From Porticoccus sp950063125 (GTDB lineage: Bacteria; Pseudomonadota; Gammaproteobacteria; Pseudomonadales; Porticoccaceae), in the NCBI RefSeq assembly GCF_963973895.1, contig NZ_CAXBBF010000001.1: 64,000 nucleotides of DNA. One strand, given 5' to 3'. The translations under genes were made by a program, and so were the position numbers. How positions within the stretch are numbered: the first letter of the stretch is position 1; each line of letters starts with the position of its first letter. Of the stretch, positions 17,012-25,229 are shown piece by piece. Under the pieces are notes generated by a model. It did no database searches. It saw only the letters and a list, made by a program, of their open reading frames with translations, and was not told the origin of the DNA.

Positions 17012-17917
17012 TTAGTTCTGTTTGTTAGCTATACCATGGGGCACATGCCCAGTGGCTACATGGGATTTTGCCGACTCGCAATGAGCCTGCTGATCGTCAA
17101 AGAACACATCCGCCCCATAGGATTTAAGGAACGCCCCCTTCTCCAGACCACCGAGAAACAGGGACTCATCTATCCTGATATCCCATGTTCGGAGTGTTCT
17201 CACGACCCGCTCATGGGCTGGCGCAGAGCGTGCAGTGACAAGGGCTGTCCGAATAGGACAGCTCTCAGGTGGGAATTCTGACTGCAGGGTATGCAAAACC
17301 TGAAGAAAATGTTTGAACGGGCCACCGCTCATCGGCTGCCTTGCTGCAGCTTTCTCACTTTGAGTGAATGCCGCCAGCCCGCTTTCCTTATACACACGTT
17401 CCGATTCATCGGAAAACAGTACCGCATCACCATCAAATGCAAAGCGAAGCTCATCGTCATTGCGATCTCTGGATCCCGATGATATTAACGTTGCCGCTGC
17501 AATCCCGTTATTCAGGGCATTGCAGACATCCTCTGCATTGGTCGAAAGAAACAAATGGCAACCAAAAGCGGATACATACCGGTAGGGGCTTTCTCCGCCA
17601 CAGAAGGCGGCACGGCTGATATTCAACCCATAGTGCTCAATGGAATTAAATACCCGCAACCCGGTGTCAGCCGAATTCCGGGAGAGTAAAATCACCTCTA
17701 CCCTTGGATCCCCATCCAGCTTTTCATTGATTCTCAGCAGTTTTTTTACCATGGGAAAGGCTTCACCCGGCGCAAGAACCTCATCTTCGTGCGCCACCTG
17801 ATAACGGGAATAGGCATCCAAACCCTCCTGCTCATAAACCCGATGGCTTTCATCCAGGTCAAACAGGGCCCTGGAAGAAATGGCAATCACCAGTTTGTCA
17901 CCAAAGTTCTTTGACAC
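17012..17917 (-). CDS. 5'-nucleotidase of the cN-I family
   Basis: A 301-residue protein matching the cytosolic 5'-nucleotidase I family, best known from vertebrates but scattered in bacteria. The FDLDESHRVYEQEG segment near 20 and the FDGDAVLFSDESE segment near 160 give the acidic motifs, and LLSRNSADTGLRVFNSIE and RTALVTARSAP are other conserved stretches. Expected to dephosphorylate AMP, IMP or similar monophosphates in the cytoplasm. GTG start with GAGGA upstream. It converges with the TauE-type gene, 5 bp apart. Physiological role unclear. Confidence 0.85.
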   Translation of the reverse strand: MSKNFGDKLVIAISSRALFDLDESHRVYEQEGLDAYSRYQVAHEDEVLAPGEAFPMVKKLLRINEKLDGDPRVEVILLSRNSADTGLRVFNSIEHYGLNISRAAFCGGESPYRYVSAFGCHLFLSTNAEDVCNALNNGIAAATLISSGSRDRNDDELRFAFDGDAVLFSDESERVYKESGLAAFTQSEKAAARQPMSGGPFKHFLQVLHTLQSEFPPESCPIRTALVTARSAPAHERVVRTLRTWDIRIDESLFLGGLEKGAFLKSYGADVFFDDQQAHCESAKSHVATGHVPHGIANKQN

Positions 17918-18219
17918 AGACTATTCCTCAGGGAACTTACCCATTACACCTTAGTAAAAACAACCCATTAAATGAATAAACTACAAGTCAGCTCGTATCG
18001 AGATAGGGTCTTTTTCTCAATTGATCTACTCAACCTTGTACACTCGTATACAGCAAATTGACACAATCATGGTGACGACTAATCGGGATAACGAGTGGTT
18101 GATAACTGGATAGACTTTACCATGAGAATAATTTCACTCATGCTCTTCAGCAACTGGAAATTGAAACAACGATACTTCTATTTTAACGGATACTTGGCAC
18201 TCACACCTTGGAGATCTCC
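17918..18219. other. Divergent intergenic region before the DUF411 gene
   Basis: About 300 AT-rich bases. A TTGACA occurs near 18058, but no -10 box lies at the right distance. No coding frame or repeat was found. Confidence 0.45.
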
Positions 18220-18741
18220 ATGGCTAATATAAAAAAATACGTTTTAACAGGGTTTCTACTGATTTTTCTCATGGTGGCCGGGTGTACAAGCGAGGAAAAA
18301 GCCATATCTGAACGAGCCTCGAACAGTATGCCGAAACCATTGACTTCGTCCTCTTACAATCTCTACAAAAGTGAATCCTGTGGTTGCTGTGAAGAGTGGA
18401 TGGAATATATGTCCGACAAGGGTTATCACGCACTTATTCACCATCCTGAAAATCTGACGGCGGTAAAAAGTAGTCTGGGTATCGATTCAGAGTATCAGTC
18501 CTGCCACACCGCAGTCTTTGAAAACGGCTATGTCGTGGAGGGTCATGTGCCGGCTAAATTTGTGACAAAATTCATGACCAACCCCCCTGATGGTGCACTT
18601 GGCCTGGCGGTGCCAGGTATGCCTGTGGGTAGCCCCGGTATGGAAATGGAAGACCGGTTTAAACCCTATAACATCTATTTACTGAAAAAGGATGGCAGCA
18701 CAGAGGTTTATGCCTCTGTGGAGAGTGCCGACCAACAATGA
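18220..18741 (+). CDS. DUF411 lipoprotein with CGCC metal-binding motif
   Basis: A 173-residue lipoprotein. The signal peptide ends in a lipobox VAGC (Cys22), so it is anchored to a membrane in the envelope. The mature part begins the DUF411 domain with ESCGCCEEWMEYM (Cys54, Cys56, Cys57), typical of proteins found beside copper-resistance genes and thought to bind metal. HTAVFENGYVVEGHVPA is the second conserved block. The start at 18220 has GGAG six bases upstream. No other metal gene is adjacent, so a role in copper handling is inferred from the family only. Confidence 0.85.
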   Translation: MANIKKYVLTGFLLIFLMVAGCTSEEKAISERASNSMPKPLTSSSYNLYKSESCGCCEEWMEYMSDKGYHALIHHPENLTAVKSSLGIDSEYQSCHTAVFENGYVVEGHVPAKFVTKFMTNPPDGALGLAVPGMPVGSPGMEMEDRFKPYNIYLLKKDGSTEVYASVESADQQ

Positions 18742-18764
18742 CCCCGGTGGGAAACGGTGAATAT

Positions 18765-20093
18765 TTACCGATCAAAATATTCACGGGTCAGCCTGAAAAT
18801 GACCGGACTTAACAATAGCAGGCCGATGAGATTAGGTACGGCCATCATGCCGTTAAGTGTATCGGCAATACTCCACACCAGGCTCAGCTGCGATGTCGCA
18901 CCCACAAATACCGCGACAACCCAGACTATGCGAAACGGCACAATAACATTGATGCCAAAGAGGTACTCGGCACAGCGCTCACCATAATAGCTCCAGCCCA
19001 GGATCGTGGTAAAAGCAAACAAGGCCAGACTGATGGCAACCACTTTGTCACCATGGGGCACCACGCTACTAAAAGCGAATGCAGTGAGCGCAGCACCCTG
19101 CTCGCCACTGTTCCAGGCACCCGTCAGAATCAACACCAAACCTGTCATCGTGCAAATCACGATAGTGTCAATAAAGGTACCCAGCATAGCAATGGTACCC
19201 TGGCGAACCGGACTGTTGGTTTCAGCCGCTGCATGGGCAATGGGGGCGCTCCCCAAACCCGCCTCGTTAGAAAATATACCGCGAGCCACCCCCATACGCA
19301 GTGCCAGCATAATGGTCGCCCCGGCAAAACCACCCCCTGCAGCCACCGGTGAAAAAGCGCTTTTTACCACCAGAATCAGGGCTTCGGGGACCGCACCGAT
19401 ATTAATCATCAGTATGATCCCCGTAACGAGAAGATAAAGGATCGTCATGAAAGGCACCAGTTTCCCAGCTACTTGCGCAATTCGTTGAATACCACCGAGT
19501 AATACCAGACCCACCAGGACAGTCATTACGGCACCGGTAAGCTGTTCTGGTACCGCAAAACTGCTGTGCAATGCATCCGCCACCGAGTTCGCTTGAACAG
19601 TATTGCCAATCCCAAACCCGGCGAGGGTGCCAAAAACCGCAAACAATAACCCCAACCACGCCCACTTTGGACCCAATCCATTGCGGATGTAGTACATTGG
19701 CCCACCGACTTTCCTGCCTCGTTTGTCCGTTTCACGATAGTGCACCGCCAATACAGCTTCACTGTACTTGGTGGCCATTCCCAGCAAGGCAGTACACCAC
19801 ATCCAGAAGAGCGCCCCGGGGCCACCGATACTGACAGCCGTGGCAACACCGACAATATTGCCGGTTCCAATCGTAGCTGATAGCGATGTCATCAGCGCAT
19901 TGAAGGGGCTGATATCCCCATCGCCGCTACCCTTTCTCCCAATGAATAATTGCCGGAAACCGTAGCCTATTTTTCGTATTGGCAGCCCGCCCAGACCAAC
20001 CGTCAAATAGAGGCCCGTGCCGAGGATAAGGCACAGCATCACTGGCCCCCACACAAAACCGTTGATGCTATTGACGACAGCTTGCAGAGTCAT
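18765..20093 (-). CDS. Alanine or glycine:cation symporter (AGCS family)
   Basis: A 442-residue inner-membrane sodium:alanine/glycine symporter with about ten helices. The family signature is clear in GGLPIRKIGYGFRQLF, SATIGTGNIVGVATAVSIGG and the FSNEAGLGSAPIAHAAAE segment. The latter two are substrate and sodium contact regions. It begins 14 bases after the stop of the PLP enzyme gene upstream, so the two form an operon, suggesting coupled uptake and breakdown of a small (possibly D-) amino acid. Confidence 0.93.
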   Translation of the reverse strand: MTLQAVVNSINGFVWGPVMLCLILGTGLYLTVGLGGLPIRKIGYGFRQLFIGRKGSGDGDISPFNALMTSLSATIGTGNIVGVATAVSIGGPGALFWMWCTALLGMATKYSEAVLAVHYRETDKRGRKVGGPMYYIRNGLGPKWAWLGLLFAVFGTLAGFGIGNTVQANSVADALHSSFAVPEQLTGAVMTVLVGLVLLGGIQRIAQVAGKLVPFMTILYLLVTGIILMINIGAVPEALILVVKSAFSPVAAGGGFAGATIMLALRMGVARGIFSNEAGLGSAPIAHAAAETNSPVRQGTIAMLGTFIDTIVICTMTGLVLILTGAWNSGEQGAALTAFAFSSVVPHGDKVVAISLALFAFTTILGWSYYGERCAEYLFGINVIVPFRIVWVVAVFVGATSQLSLVWSIADTLNGMMAVPNLIGLLLLSPVIFRLTREYFDR

Positions 20094-20107
20094 GGATTCG
20101 CCTAATG

Positions 20108-21124
20108 TCAGTCAATCAAACCTGACGCTGAAGATTTAAGCTGAATGCCCAGTTCATCGCGCTGGGCATACAGACCAAACAGACCACCAGTATGAATAAA
20201 TACAATATCCGAGGCGTCCTGAAACGCCCCTGCCTTGATTTCCTCAACCAGGCCGTAAAACGCCTTACCGGTATAGACCGGATCGAGTATCAGTCCCTCA
20301 AGCGAGGCCATGTGACGGATCGTGGCGAAGACCTCTGCCGTTGCCCGGCCATAGCCGGGACCGATATAACGATCGTTGACCTGAATAGCCACTTGTGTCA
20401 TGTCCACAGATGTACCGTAACGTCTCGTCCAGTCACTGATATCTTCTCTGATCTTGTTATGAAAATACGCGGCATCATCACAAACGGCAAATCCCACCAC
20501 AGGTATGTCCAACTGGGATAGGTGGCAACCCAGTGTCAGACCTGCCTGTGTACCCCCAGACCCTGTTGCACAGACAATAGCATCCGGCTTGATCTCGAGC
20601 TCCCTGAATTGGCATGCCAGCTCACTGACAGAGTGCAGATAACCCCAAATGCCAATACCGTCACTGGCACCCGTGGGGATGACAAATGGCTTGCGACCCC
20701 GACTACGATAGAAATCAAGCCAGTGGTCAATCAACTCAGGCAAGTGTTGATATTGGTTCTGTGGATAACAGCTGATTTCTGCCCCGACCAGACTGTCCAA
20801 CAGTAAATTGCCATCGGGTGGCTGCTCGGGGGGCTCACCCCTGAGAATCAGGTGCACCTTTAAACCCAGCTGTGCACCCAAAACAGCCGTCGCTCGGCAA
20901 TGATTGGACTGTAGCCCGCCACAGGTGAGCAGCGTATCAGCGCCCTCTGATATTGCCCGAGCCAGGACAAATTCGAGTTTTCTGACCTTGTTGCCACTGG
21001 CGGCACAACCGGTGAGGTCATCACGCTTAACCCAGATTCTAGGGCCAGCCAATTCAGCGGATAACCGCGGCAAAAACTGGAGCGGCGTAGGCAGCTGCGC
21101 AAGATGGAGTTTGTCCGGAATCAT
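20108..21124 (-). CDS. D-cysteine desulfhydrase / ACC deaminase family PLP enzyme
   Basis: A 338-residue PLP-dependent enzyme of the beta family. SGNKVRKLEF near 43-52 carries the PLP lysine, and CGGLQSNHCRATA is a conserved substrate loop. Members deaminate 1-aminocyclopropane-1-carboxylate or split D-cysteine to pyruvate, sulfide and ammonia; sequence at this level cannot decide, though D-cysteine desulfhydrase is commoner in marine gammaproteobacteria. The ATG at 21124 lies right behind the yajC terminator T-run with no visible Shine-Dalgarno; a TTG two codons earlier is the only other start. Operon with the AGCS symporter. Confidence 0.85.
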   Translation of the reverse strand: MIPDKLHLAQLPTPLQFLPRLSAELAGPRIWVKRDDLTGCAASGNKVRKLEFVLARAISEGADTLLTCGGLQSNHCRATAVLGAQLGLKVHLILRGEPPEQPPDGNLLLDSLVGAEISCYPQNQYQHLPELIDHWLDFYRSRGRKPFVIPTGASDGIGIWGYLHSVSELACQFRELEIKPDAIVCATGSGGTQAGLTLGCHLSQLDIPVVGFAVCDDAAYFHNKIREDISDWTRRYGTSVDMTQVAIQVNDRYIGPGYGRATAEVFATIRHMASLEGLILDPVYTGKAFYGLVEEIKAGAFQDASDIVFIHTGGLFGLYAQRDELGIQLKSSASGLID

Positions 21125-21128
21125 GGGC

Positions 21129-21154
21129 AAAAAAAAGGCCGCATATGCGGCCTT
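21129..21154 (-). terminator. Terminator of yajC, abutting the next start codon
   Basis: A perfect 20-bp palindrome (21135-21154, core GGCCGC-ATAT-GCGGCC) followed on the minus strand by eight T at 21136-21129. The ATG of the PLP enzyme lies only 4 bases beyond the T-run. Confidence 0.88.
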
Positions 21155-21157
21155 CTC

Positions 21158-21493
21158 TCAGATATCCTTGATGGTGCCTTTGGGCAAAACAGCGTGAACG
21201 GCCGCCCTCTGGAACTTTAATTCCACATTATTGGCTACCTGTATCGTCATATAATCATCATCAAGTTTAGTGATTTTACCGAGCAATCCACTATTCATAA
21301 CCACTTCGTCGCCTTTGCCCAGCGAGCCGGTCAGTTCACGGTGTTCCTTCTGTCGTTTACGCTGTGGGCGGATAATCAGAAAATACATAAACAGAAACAG
21401 CCCACCGAACATCAGCAGTGTGAAGATCGGGTTTGGTTCGGAGCCGGACGGAGCAGGCGCCGCCATTACAACCTGTGATAAATCAAATGACAT
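21158..21493 (-). CDS. yajC: YajC, Sec translocase accessory subunit (orphan)
   Basis: A 111-residue single-span membrane protein. The helix at about 23-41 (FTLLMFGGLFLFMYFLII) is followed by RPQRKRQKEH, then a KGDEVVMNSGLLGKI segment, all diagnostic of YajC. YajC binds SecDF and is usually encoded in tgt-yajC-secD-secF; here neither neighbour exists, and it is flanked by bcp and a PLP enzyme. GAGG lies seven bases before the ATG. It has its own terminator, so it is probably monocistronic or the last gene after bcp. Confidence 0.9.
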   Translation of the reverse strand: MSFDLSQVVMAAPAPSGSEPNPIFTLLMFGGLFLFMYFLIIRPQRKRQKEHRELTGSLGKGDEVVMNSGLLGKITKLDDDYMTIQVANNVELKFQRAAVHAVLPKGTIKDI

Positions 21494-21568
21494 TCGGTTA
21501 CCTCATTATTTATTTGAACAGTGTGTTATAAAACAGAAGCGGGACTTTAGCGCGATACCGGCCCCACC

Positions 21569-22045
21569 TCAAACCAGATTTTCCATCACCCACCCCAGAA
21601 TATCATCGTGGTGAGTTTTCGTTTTAACCTTGTCCATCACCAGCCTGATCTTGCCCTGCTTATCGATAACAAACGAAGTGCGCAGCACACCCATAAACTC
21701 ACGGCCCATGAACTTCTTCATGCCCCAGCAGCCATAAGCCTCCGTAACTGCATGATCCTCATCTGAAAGGAGATCAAAATTCAGTTGCTGTTTTTCTTCA
21801 AACCGGGCCAACCGTGGATAAGGGTCCGGGCTAATGCCCAGAACAACCGTATCAAGTTTGGCAAATTCAGACTTGGTATCACGGATGCCACAGGCCTGGA
21901 CGGTACAACCCGGCGTCATGGCTTTGGGATAGAAGTACAACACGACATTTTTATTGCCCTTAAAGTCCGTCAGTTTAATCGTCTCGCCACGCTGATTTTT
22001 TAGGCTGAACGCTGGCGCTGCGCTTCCCACTTTAGGAAATGGCAT
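21569..22045 (-). CDS. bcp: Thiol peroxidase of the Bcp/PrxQ family
   Basis: A 158-residue peroxiredoxin that reduces peroxides using thioredoxin. TPGCTVQACGIRD holds the peroxidatic Cys47 and, five residues on, the resolving Cys52, the atypical two-cysteine arrangement of PrxQ. VVLYFYPKAMTPG and VLRTSFVIDKQGKI complete the fold. No signal peptide, so cytoplasmic. AAGGAG lies ten bases before the ATG. Upstream of yajC on the same strand (75 bases). Confidence 0.93.
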   Translation of the reverse strand: MPFPKVGSAAPAFSLKNQRGETIKLTDFKGNKNVVLYFYPKAMTPGCTVQACGIRDTKSEFAKLDTVVLGISPDPYPRLARFEEKQQLNFDLLSDEDHAVTEAYGCWGMKKFMGREFMGVLRTSFVIDKQGKIRLVMDKVKTKTHHDDILGWVMENLV

Positions 22046-22115
22046 GAATAATGTCTCCTTACTGCGGTGTTTTAGTCATTGGAAGGTATTTAGGGAGCTT
22101 ACTCTAACAAAAATT

Positions 22116-22628
22116 TTAGAAACAGGTGCGCTGAAATGTATTGTACTTGCTGACTTGCAGGTTAAGTTGTTCCTTGAGCACTCTGGCCAGCTTGAATCGG
22201 TCGGCACGGTTTAGAAATTCGCCCAACCGGTAGCAGTGCCCCAAAGCCACCAGATCGATCAACGGCAATCCCATGGGCCGATCTGGGCCATCTACCAGAA
22301 ATCTCACAGACTGCTGAGGAAATGTCAGGTTAAAGTCAGGAGTGTCTCTACCACGTTCAAGTCTCAGCACACCATTCTGCACAGTAATGACTTCACGAAA
22401 ATCCAGCTTGCGGAGAGTCAGACGCATCGCTGTGCCCAATGCAACAATCTCAATACCGGCAAAAGGCAGGACTAGCCAAGCACCGTTGAGTGCCATCCCG
22501 GCCGCCAGGATCAGCAATACGACAGAAGCGGCAAGCAGCACATAAAGATTGCCCTTCCCATCCATCGAACGATTGGGGCTGAGCACCAGTTGCCTGGCAT
22601 GATCTGTCAACGCATGGAGGGTAACCAT
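22116..22628 (-). CDS. DUF2244 family membrane protein
   Basis: A 170-residue protein with the hallmark LSPNRSM near 16-22 just before two adjacent hydrophobic segments (about 29-45 and 49-66), as in DUF2244. The rest forms a soluble cytoplasmic domain. AGGAGCAATT precedes the ATG. The function of the family is not established; it is often near cytochrome oxidase genes, but here lies between mdh and bcp. Confidence 0.75.
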   Translation of the reverse strand: MVTLHALTDHARQLVLSPNRSMDGKGNLYVLLAASVVLLILAAGMALNGAWLVLPFAGIEIVALGTAMRLTLRKLDFREVITVQNGVLRLERGRDTPDFNLTFPQQSVRFLVDGPDRPMGLPLIDLVALGHCYRLGEFLNRADRFKLARVLKEQLNLQVSKYNTFQRTCF

Positions 22629-22701
22629 AATTGCTCCTGCACTCAGTATAGACCGTTTACTACAGATTCACCGATCACGAAAACGTTCTCTGAGACATGA
22701 A

Positions 22702-22727
22702 AAAAGGCGCTCAATAGAGCGCCTTTT
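22702..22727 (-). terminator. Terminator of mdh
   Basis: 11-bp arms 22702-22712 and 22717-22727 (core GGCGCTC / GAGCGCC) with a 4-nt loop. The minus-strand transcript ends in six U. Confidence 0.9.
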
Positions 22728-22757
22728 CCAGAACAACAAACTTAAGGCAAGCAAGCC

Positions 22758-23738
22758 TCAAGGCAGCAAATGGCTCACAGCATCGCGTTCCTCGGCGAGT
22801 TCTTTTTCAGTGGCGGACATTCTGGCACGTGAGAAATCATTCACTTCCAGGCCCTGTACAATTTCCCAGTCTCCATTTTTGCAGACACAGGGGAAGGAGT
22901 AGATCAGGCCTTCAGCAATACCATAACTACCGTCACTGTAGACGCCCATGCTGACCCAATCGCCCGAGTTTGAGCCAAGCGCCCAACTGCGCATGTGGTC
23001 GATAGCAGCATTTGCGGCTGAAGCTGCGGAAGAAGCACCACGCGCCTTGATGATCGCCGCACCGCGCTGCTGAACTTCAGGGATATAAGTCGATTCGTAC
23101 CAAGCCTGATCAATCAGGTCAATCGCTGCCTTGCCCTGAACAGTCGCGTGGTGAAGATCAGGATATTGGGTCGAAGAGTGATTGCCCCAAATCGTCATTT
23201 TTGTAATATCGTTAATGCTGGTACCGGTCTTCTGGGCCAGCTGGGTCATGGCACGGTTATGATCAAGCCGCGTCATGGCGGTGAACTGGCGAGGATTAAT
23301 GTTCGGTGCATTGCGTTGGGCGATCAGTGCGTTGGTGTTCGCTGGATTGCCCACCACCAACACTTTAATGCCGGACGATGCGTTGTCATTGATCGCTTTA
23401 CCCTGTACAGAGAAAATAGCCGCATTGGCTTCCAGCAAATCCTTGCGCTCCATGCCCGGCCCACGTGGACGAGCACCGACCAAAAGTGCGTAGTCGGCAT
23501 CCTTGAAAGCAATGTTCGGATCGTCTGTCTGAACAATCCCAGTCAGCAGCGGGAAAGCACAATCATCCAGCTCCATGGCCACGCCCTTGAGCGCCTCCAG
23601 GGCTGGCGTAATTTCCAGTAATTGCAGAATGACCGGTTGGTCTTCACCGAGCATTTGGCCCGCAGCGATACGGAACAGTAAAGAATAGCTAATTTGGCCG
23701 GCGGCGCCGGTGACGGCAACACGTACAGGTGCTTTCAC
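22758..23738 (-). CDS. mdh: Malate dehydrogenase
   Basis: NAD-dependent malate to oxaloacetate, closing the TCA cycle. The 326-residue protein is of the longer cytosolic-like type (as in Burkholderia) rather than the 312-residue E. coli form. VAVTGAAGQISYSLLFRIA is the NAD-binding loop, RLDHNRAM and the WGNHSSTQYPD segment carry the substrate arginine and catalytic histidine. GTG start with GGAG eight bases upstream; an ATG six codons earlier is less likely. A perfect TATAAT on the minus strand at 23785-23780 is a probable -10 box, with no clear -35. Ends at a strong terminator. Confidence 0.95.
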   Translation of the reverse strand: MKAPVRVAVTGAAGQISYSLLFRIAAGQMLGEDQPVILQLLEITPALEALKGVAMELDDCAFPLLTGIVQTDDPNIAFKDADYALLVGARPRGPGMERKDLLEANAAIFSVQGKAINDNASSGIKVLVVGNPANTNALIAQRNAPNINPRQFTAMTRLDHNRAMTQLAQKTGTSINDITKMTIWGNHSSTQYPDLHHATVQGKAAIDLIDQAWYESTYIPEVQQRGAAIIKARGASSAASAANAAIDHMRSWALGSNSGDWVSMGVYSDGSYGIAEGLIYSFPCVCKNGDWEIVQGLEVNDFSRARMSATEKELAEERDAVSHLLP

Positions 23739-23853
23739 AATAGATCTCCAAAACAAATTGATAATCAGATGGGGACGACATTATAAGGAAATGGCGAAGA
23801 ATTTCACTTGTTCAGACAGATGATGAGCATCGATCGAGTGAATAAGTGCGTTC

Positions 23854-24306
23854 TCAGGGGCGGCGAGCAACCAGGGCGCAAGTATCCAGTAGCGCCTGAA
23901 CCGGCACTCTCACGTAATCGTGACAATAGAAATCATCAGTCAGAATCACACCGTCCCAAATGACAATATCCAGATCAATCGTTCTGGGGCCAGATTTTAT
24001 CGGCCCTTTCAGTCGGCCCATCCTGTCCTCCACGGACTTGAGATAATGATTAAAGGGCACTCTATCCAGGGGTGTTTCAATCAGATATGCCGTGTTGAGG
24101 AAATCGGGCTGAAACTGATAACCCACGGGTGATGTCTGAATAACGTCGGCTGCCGCCAACAGCGTCGTTTCAGCAGCCAGAATCTCATAACAACGTGCAA
24201 TATTCCTGTCTGCCTCGATATTGGAACCGACGGAAACAATAACGCGATGCAGATGATCATCCTTTGGCTCATTCAACTTTATCACCAGATTCATAGTCTT
24301 CAGCAT
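23854..24306 (-). CDS. folK: HPPK, 6-hydroxymethyl-dihydropterin pyrophosphokinase
   Basis: Transfers pyrophosphate from ATP to 6-hydroxymethyl-7,8-dihydropterin in folate synthesis. The 150-residue protein has VIVSVGSNIEADRNI near its start and the ATP/metal motif GPRTIDLDIVIWDG near 105-118. It is slightly diverged and has a short N-terminal extension. It overlaps the end of folM by 38 bases, so the two are translationally coupled. AGGG lies six bases before the ATG. Confidence 0.88.
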   Translation of the reverse strand: MLKTMNLVIKLNEPKDDHLHRVIVSVGSNIEADRNIARCYEILAAETTLLAAADVIQTSPVGYQFQPDFLNTAYLIETPLDRVPFNHYLKSVEDRMGRLKGPIKSGPRTIDLDIVIWDGVILTDDFYCHDYVRVPVQALLDTCALVARRP

Positions 24307-25045
24307 TGAGACCCTGGTGGTTCATACCTTCACCTCCGTCCACAAACAGTATTTGACCTGTAACGAATTCACTATCCAGTAAATAGTTCATAGCCCGAGT
24401 CAGGTCTTCCACCCTGCCCTGGCGCTGTAGCGGAATGCCCTGAATCCGCCAATCAATATAATCGCCGGTGCGGGTTTCCCCCGGCAACACTACTCCAGGG
24501 GCTATGCCATTGACCCGGATTCGCGGCGAGAACTCTATTGCCGCCAGCTTTGTAAACTCAGCCAGTGCTTTTTTTGACATAAGATAAGCACCATACTGAT
24601 ATTGCTGAAAGGCGATTTTGTTATCCAGAATGTTAATAATGGAGCCGCATCCCACTTGCTTTGCGAAGCTCCCGGATAACAGGTAGGGAGCAAAAAAATT
24701 GACTGAGAACTGTTTCTGCAGTAATGCGCGGTCTGTATTCGCTATCGTCCCGGCATCGTAAGCCGAGGCACTGTTAATTAATACCTGAAGGCGTGGAAAG
24801 CAGTGACAAACCTGTTCCACCAAGCACCCGGGGTCATCATCAGCGAGATCAAACGGGAATGTTTCACAGCGAACTCCTCTGCGCCGGATCAATGCAGCCT
24901 GCTGCAGCGCCTGCTCAGTGGAATGGTGATAATGAAGCGCAATATCGCAACCACGATCTGCCAGTGCGGTCGCGAATGCCAGGCCAAGTCGGGTAGCGGC
25001 ACCGGTCACCAGCGCTGCAGGACACTGCTGTTCTTTGTCGGTCAT
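24269..25045 (-). CDS. folM: FolM-like dihydromonapterin/pteridine reductase (SDR family)
   Basis: A 258-residue short-chain dehydrogenase. ALVTGAATRLGLAFATAL is the NADPH-binding loop with the TGxxxRxG form of pteridine reductases. The catalytic Tyr and Lys are in YLMSK, and VDGGEGM closes the domain. Coupling with folK supports a pterin substrate (dihydromonapterin or dihydrofolate). Start at 25045 has GGAG six bases upstream; an ATG eight codons earlier is less likely. A generic SDR cannot be wholly excluded. Confidence 0.78.
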   Translation of the reverse strand: MTDKEQQCPAALVTGAATRLGLAFATALADRGCDIALHYHHSTEQALQQAALIRRRGVRCETFPFDLADDDPGCLVEQVCHCFPRLQVLINSASAYDAGTIANTDRALLQKQFSVNFFAPYLLSGSFAKQVGCGSIINILDNKIAFQQYQYGAYLMSKKALAEFTKLAAIEFSPRIRVNGIAPGVVLPGETRTGDYIDWRIQGIPLQRQGRVEDLTRAMNYLLDSEFVTGQILFVDGGEGMNHQGLNAEDYESGDKVE

Positions 25046-25229
25046 GGTAATCTCCAATCCAGTCTCCAATCATTTCATTGAAGGTAGCCGGGATCAACTG
25101 GCGAGCCCAATCGGGCAAGTATGACCGAGTAATTGTAGATTCCATCAAACATTTTCAGCTGACTGGGGTCTATGAAGGGTCAACTTTGATAAACTAAACC
25201 CTTTACTGATCAAGAGACAATTTCATCTG

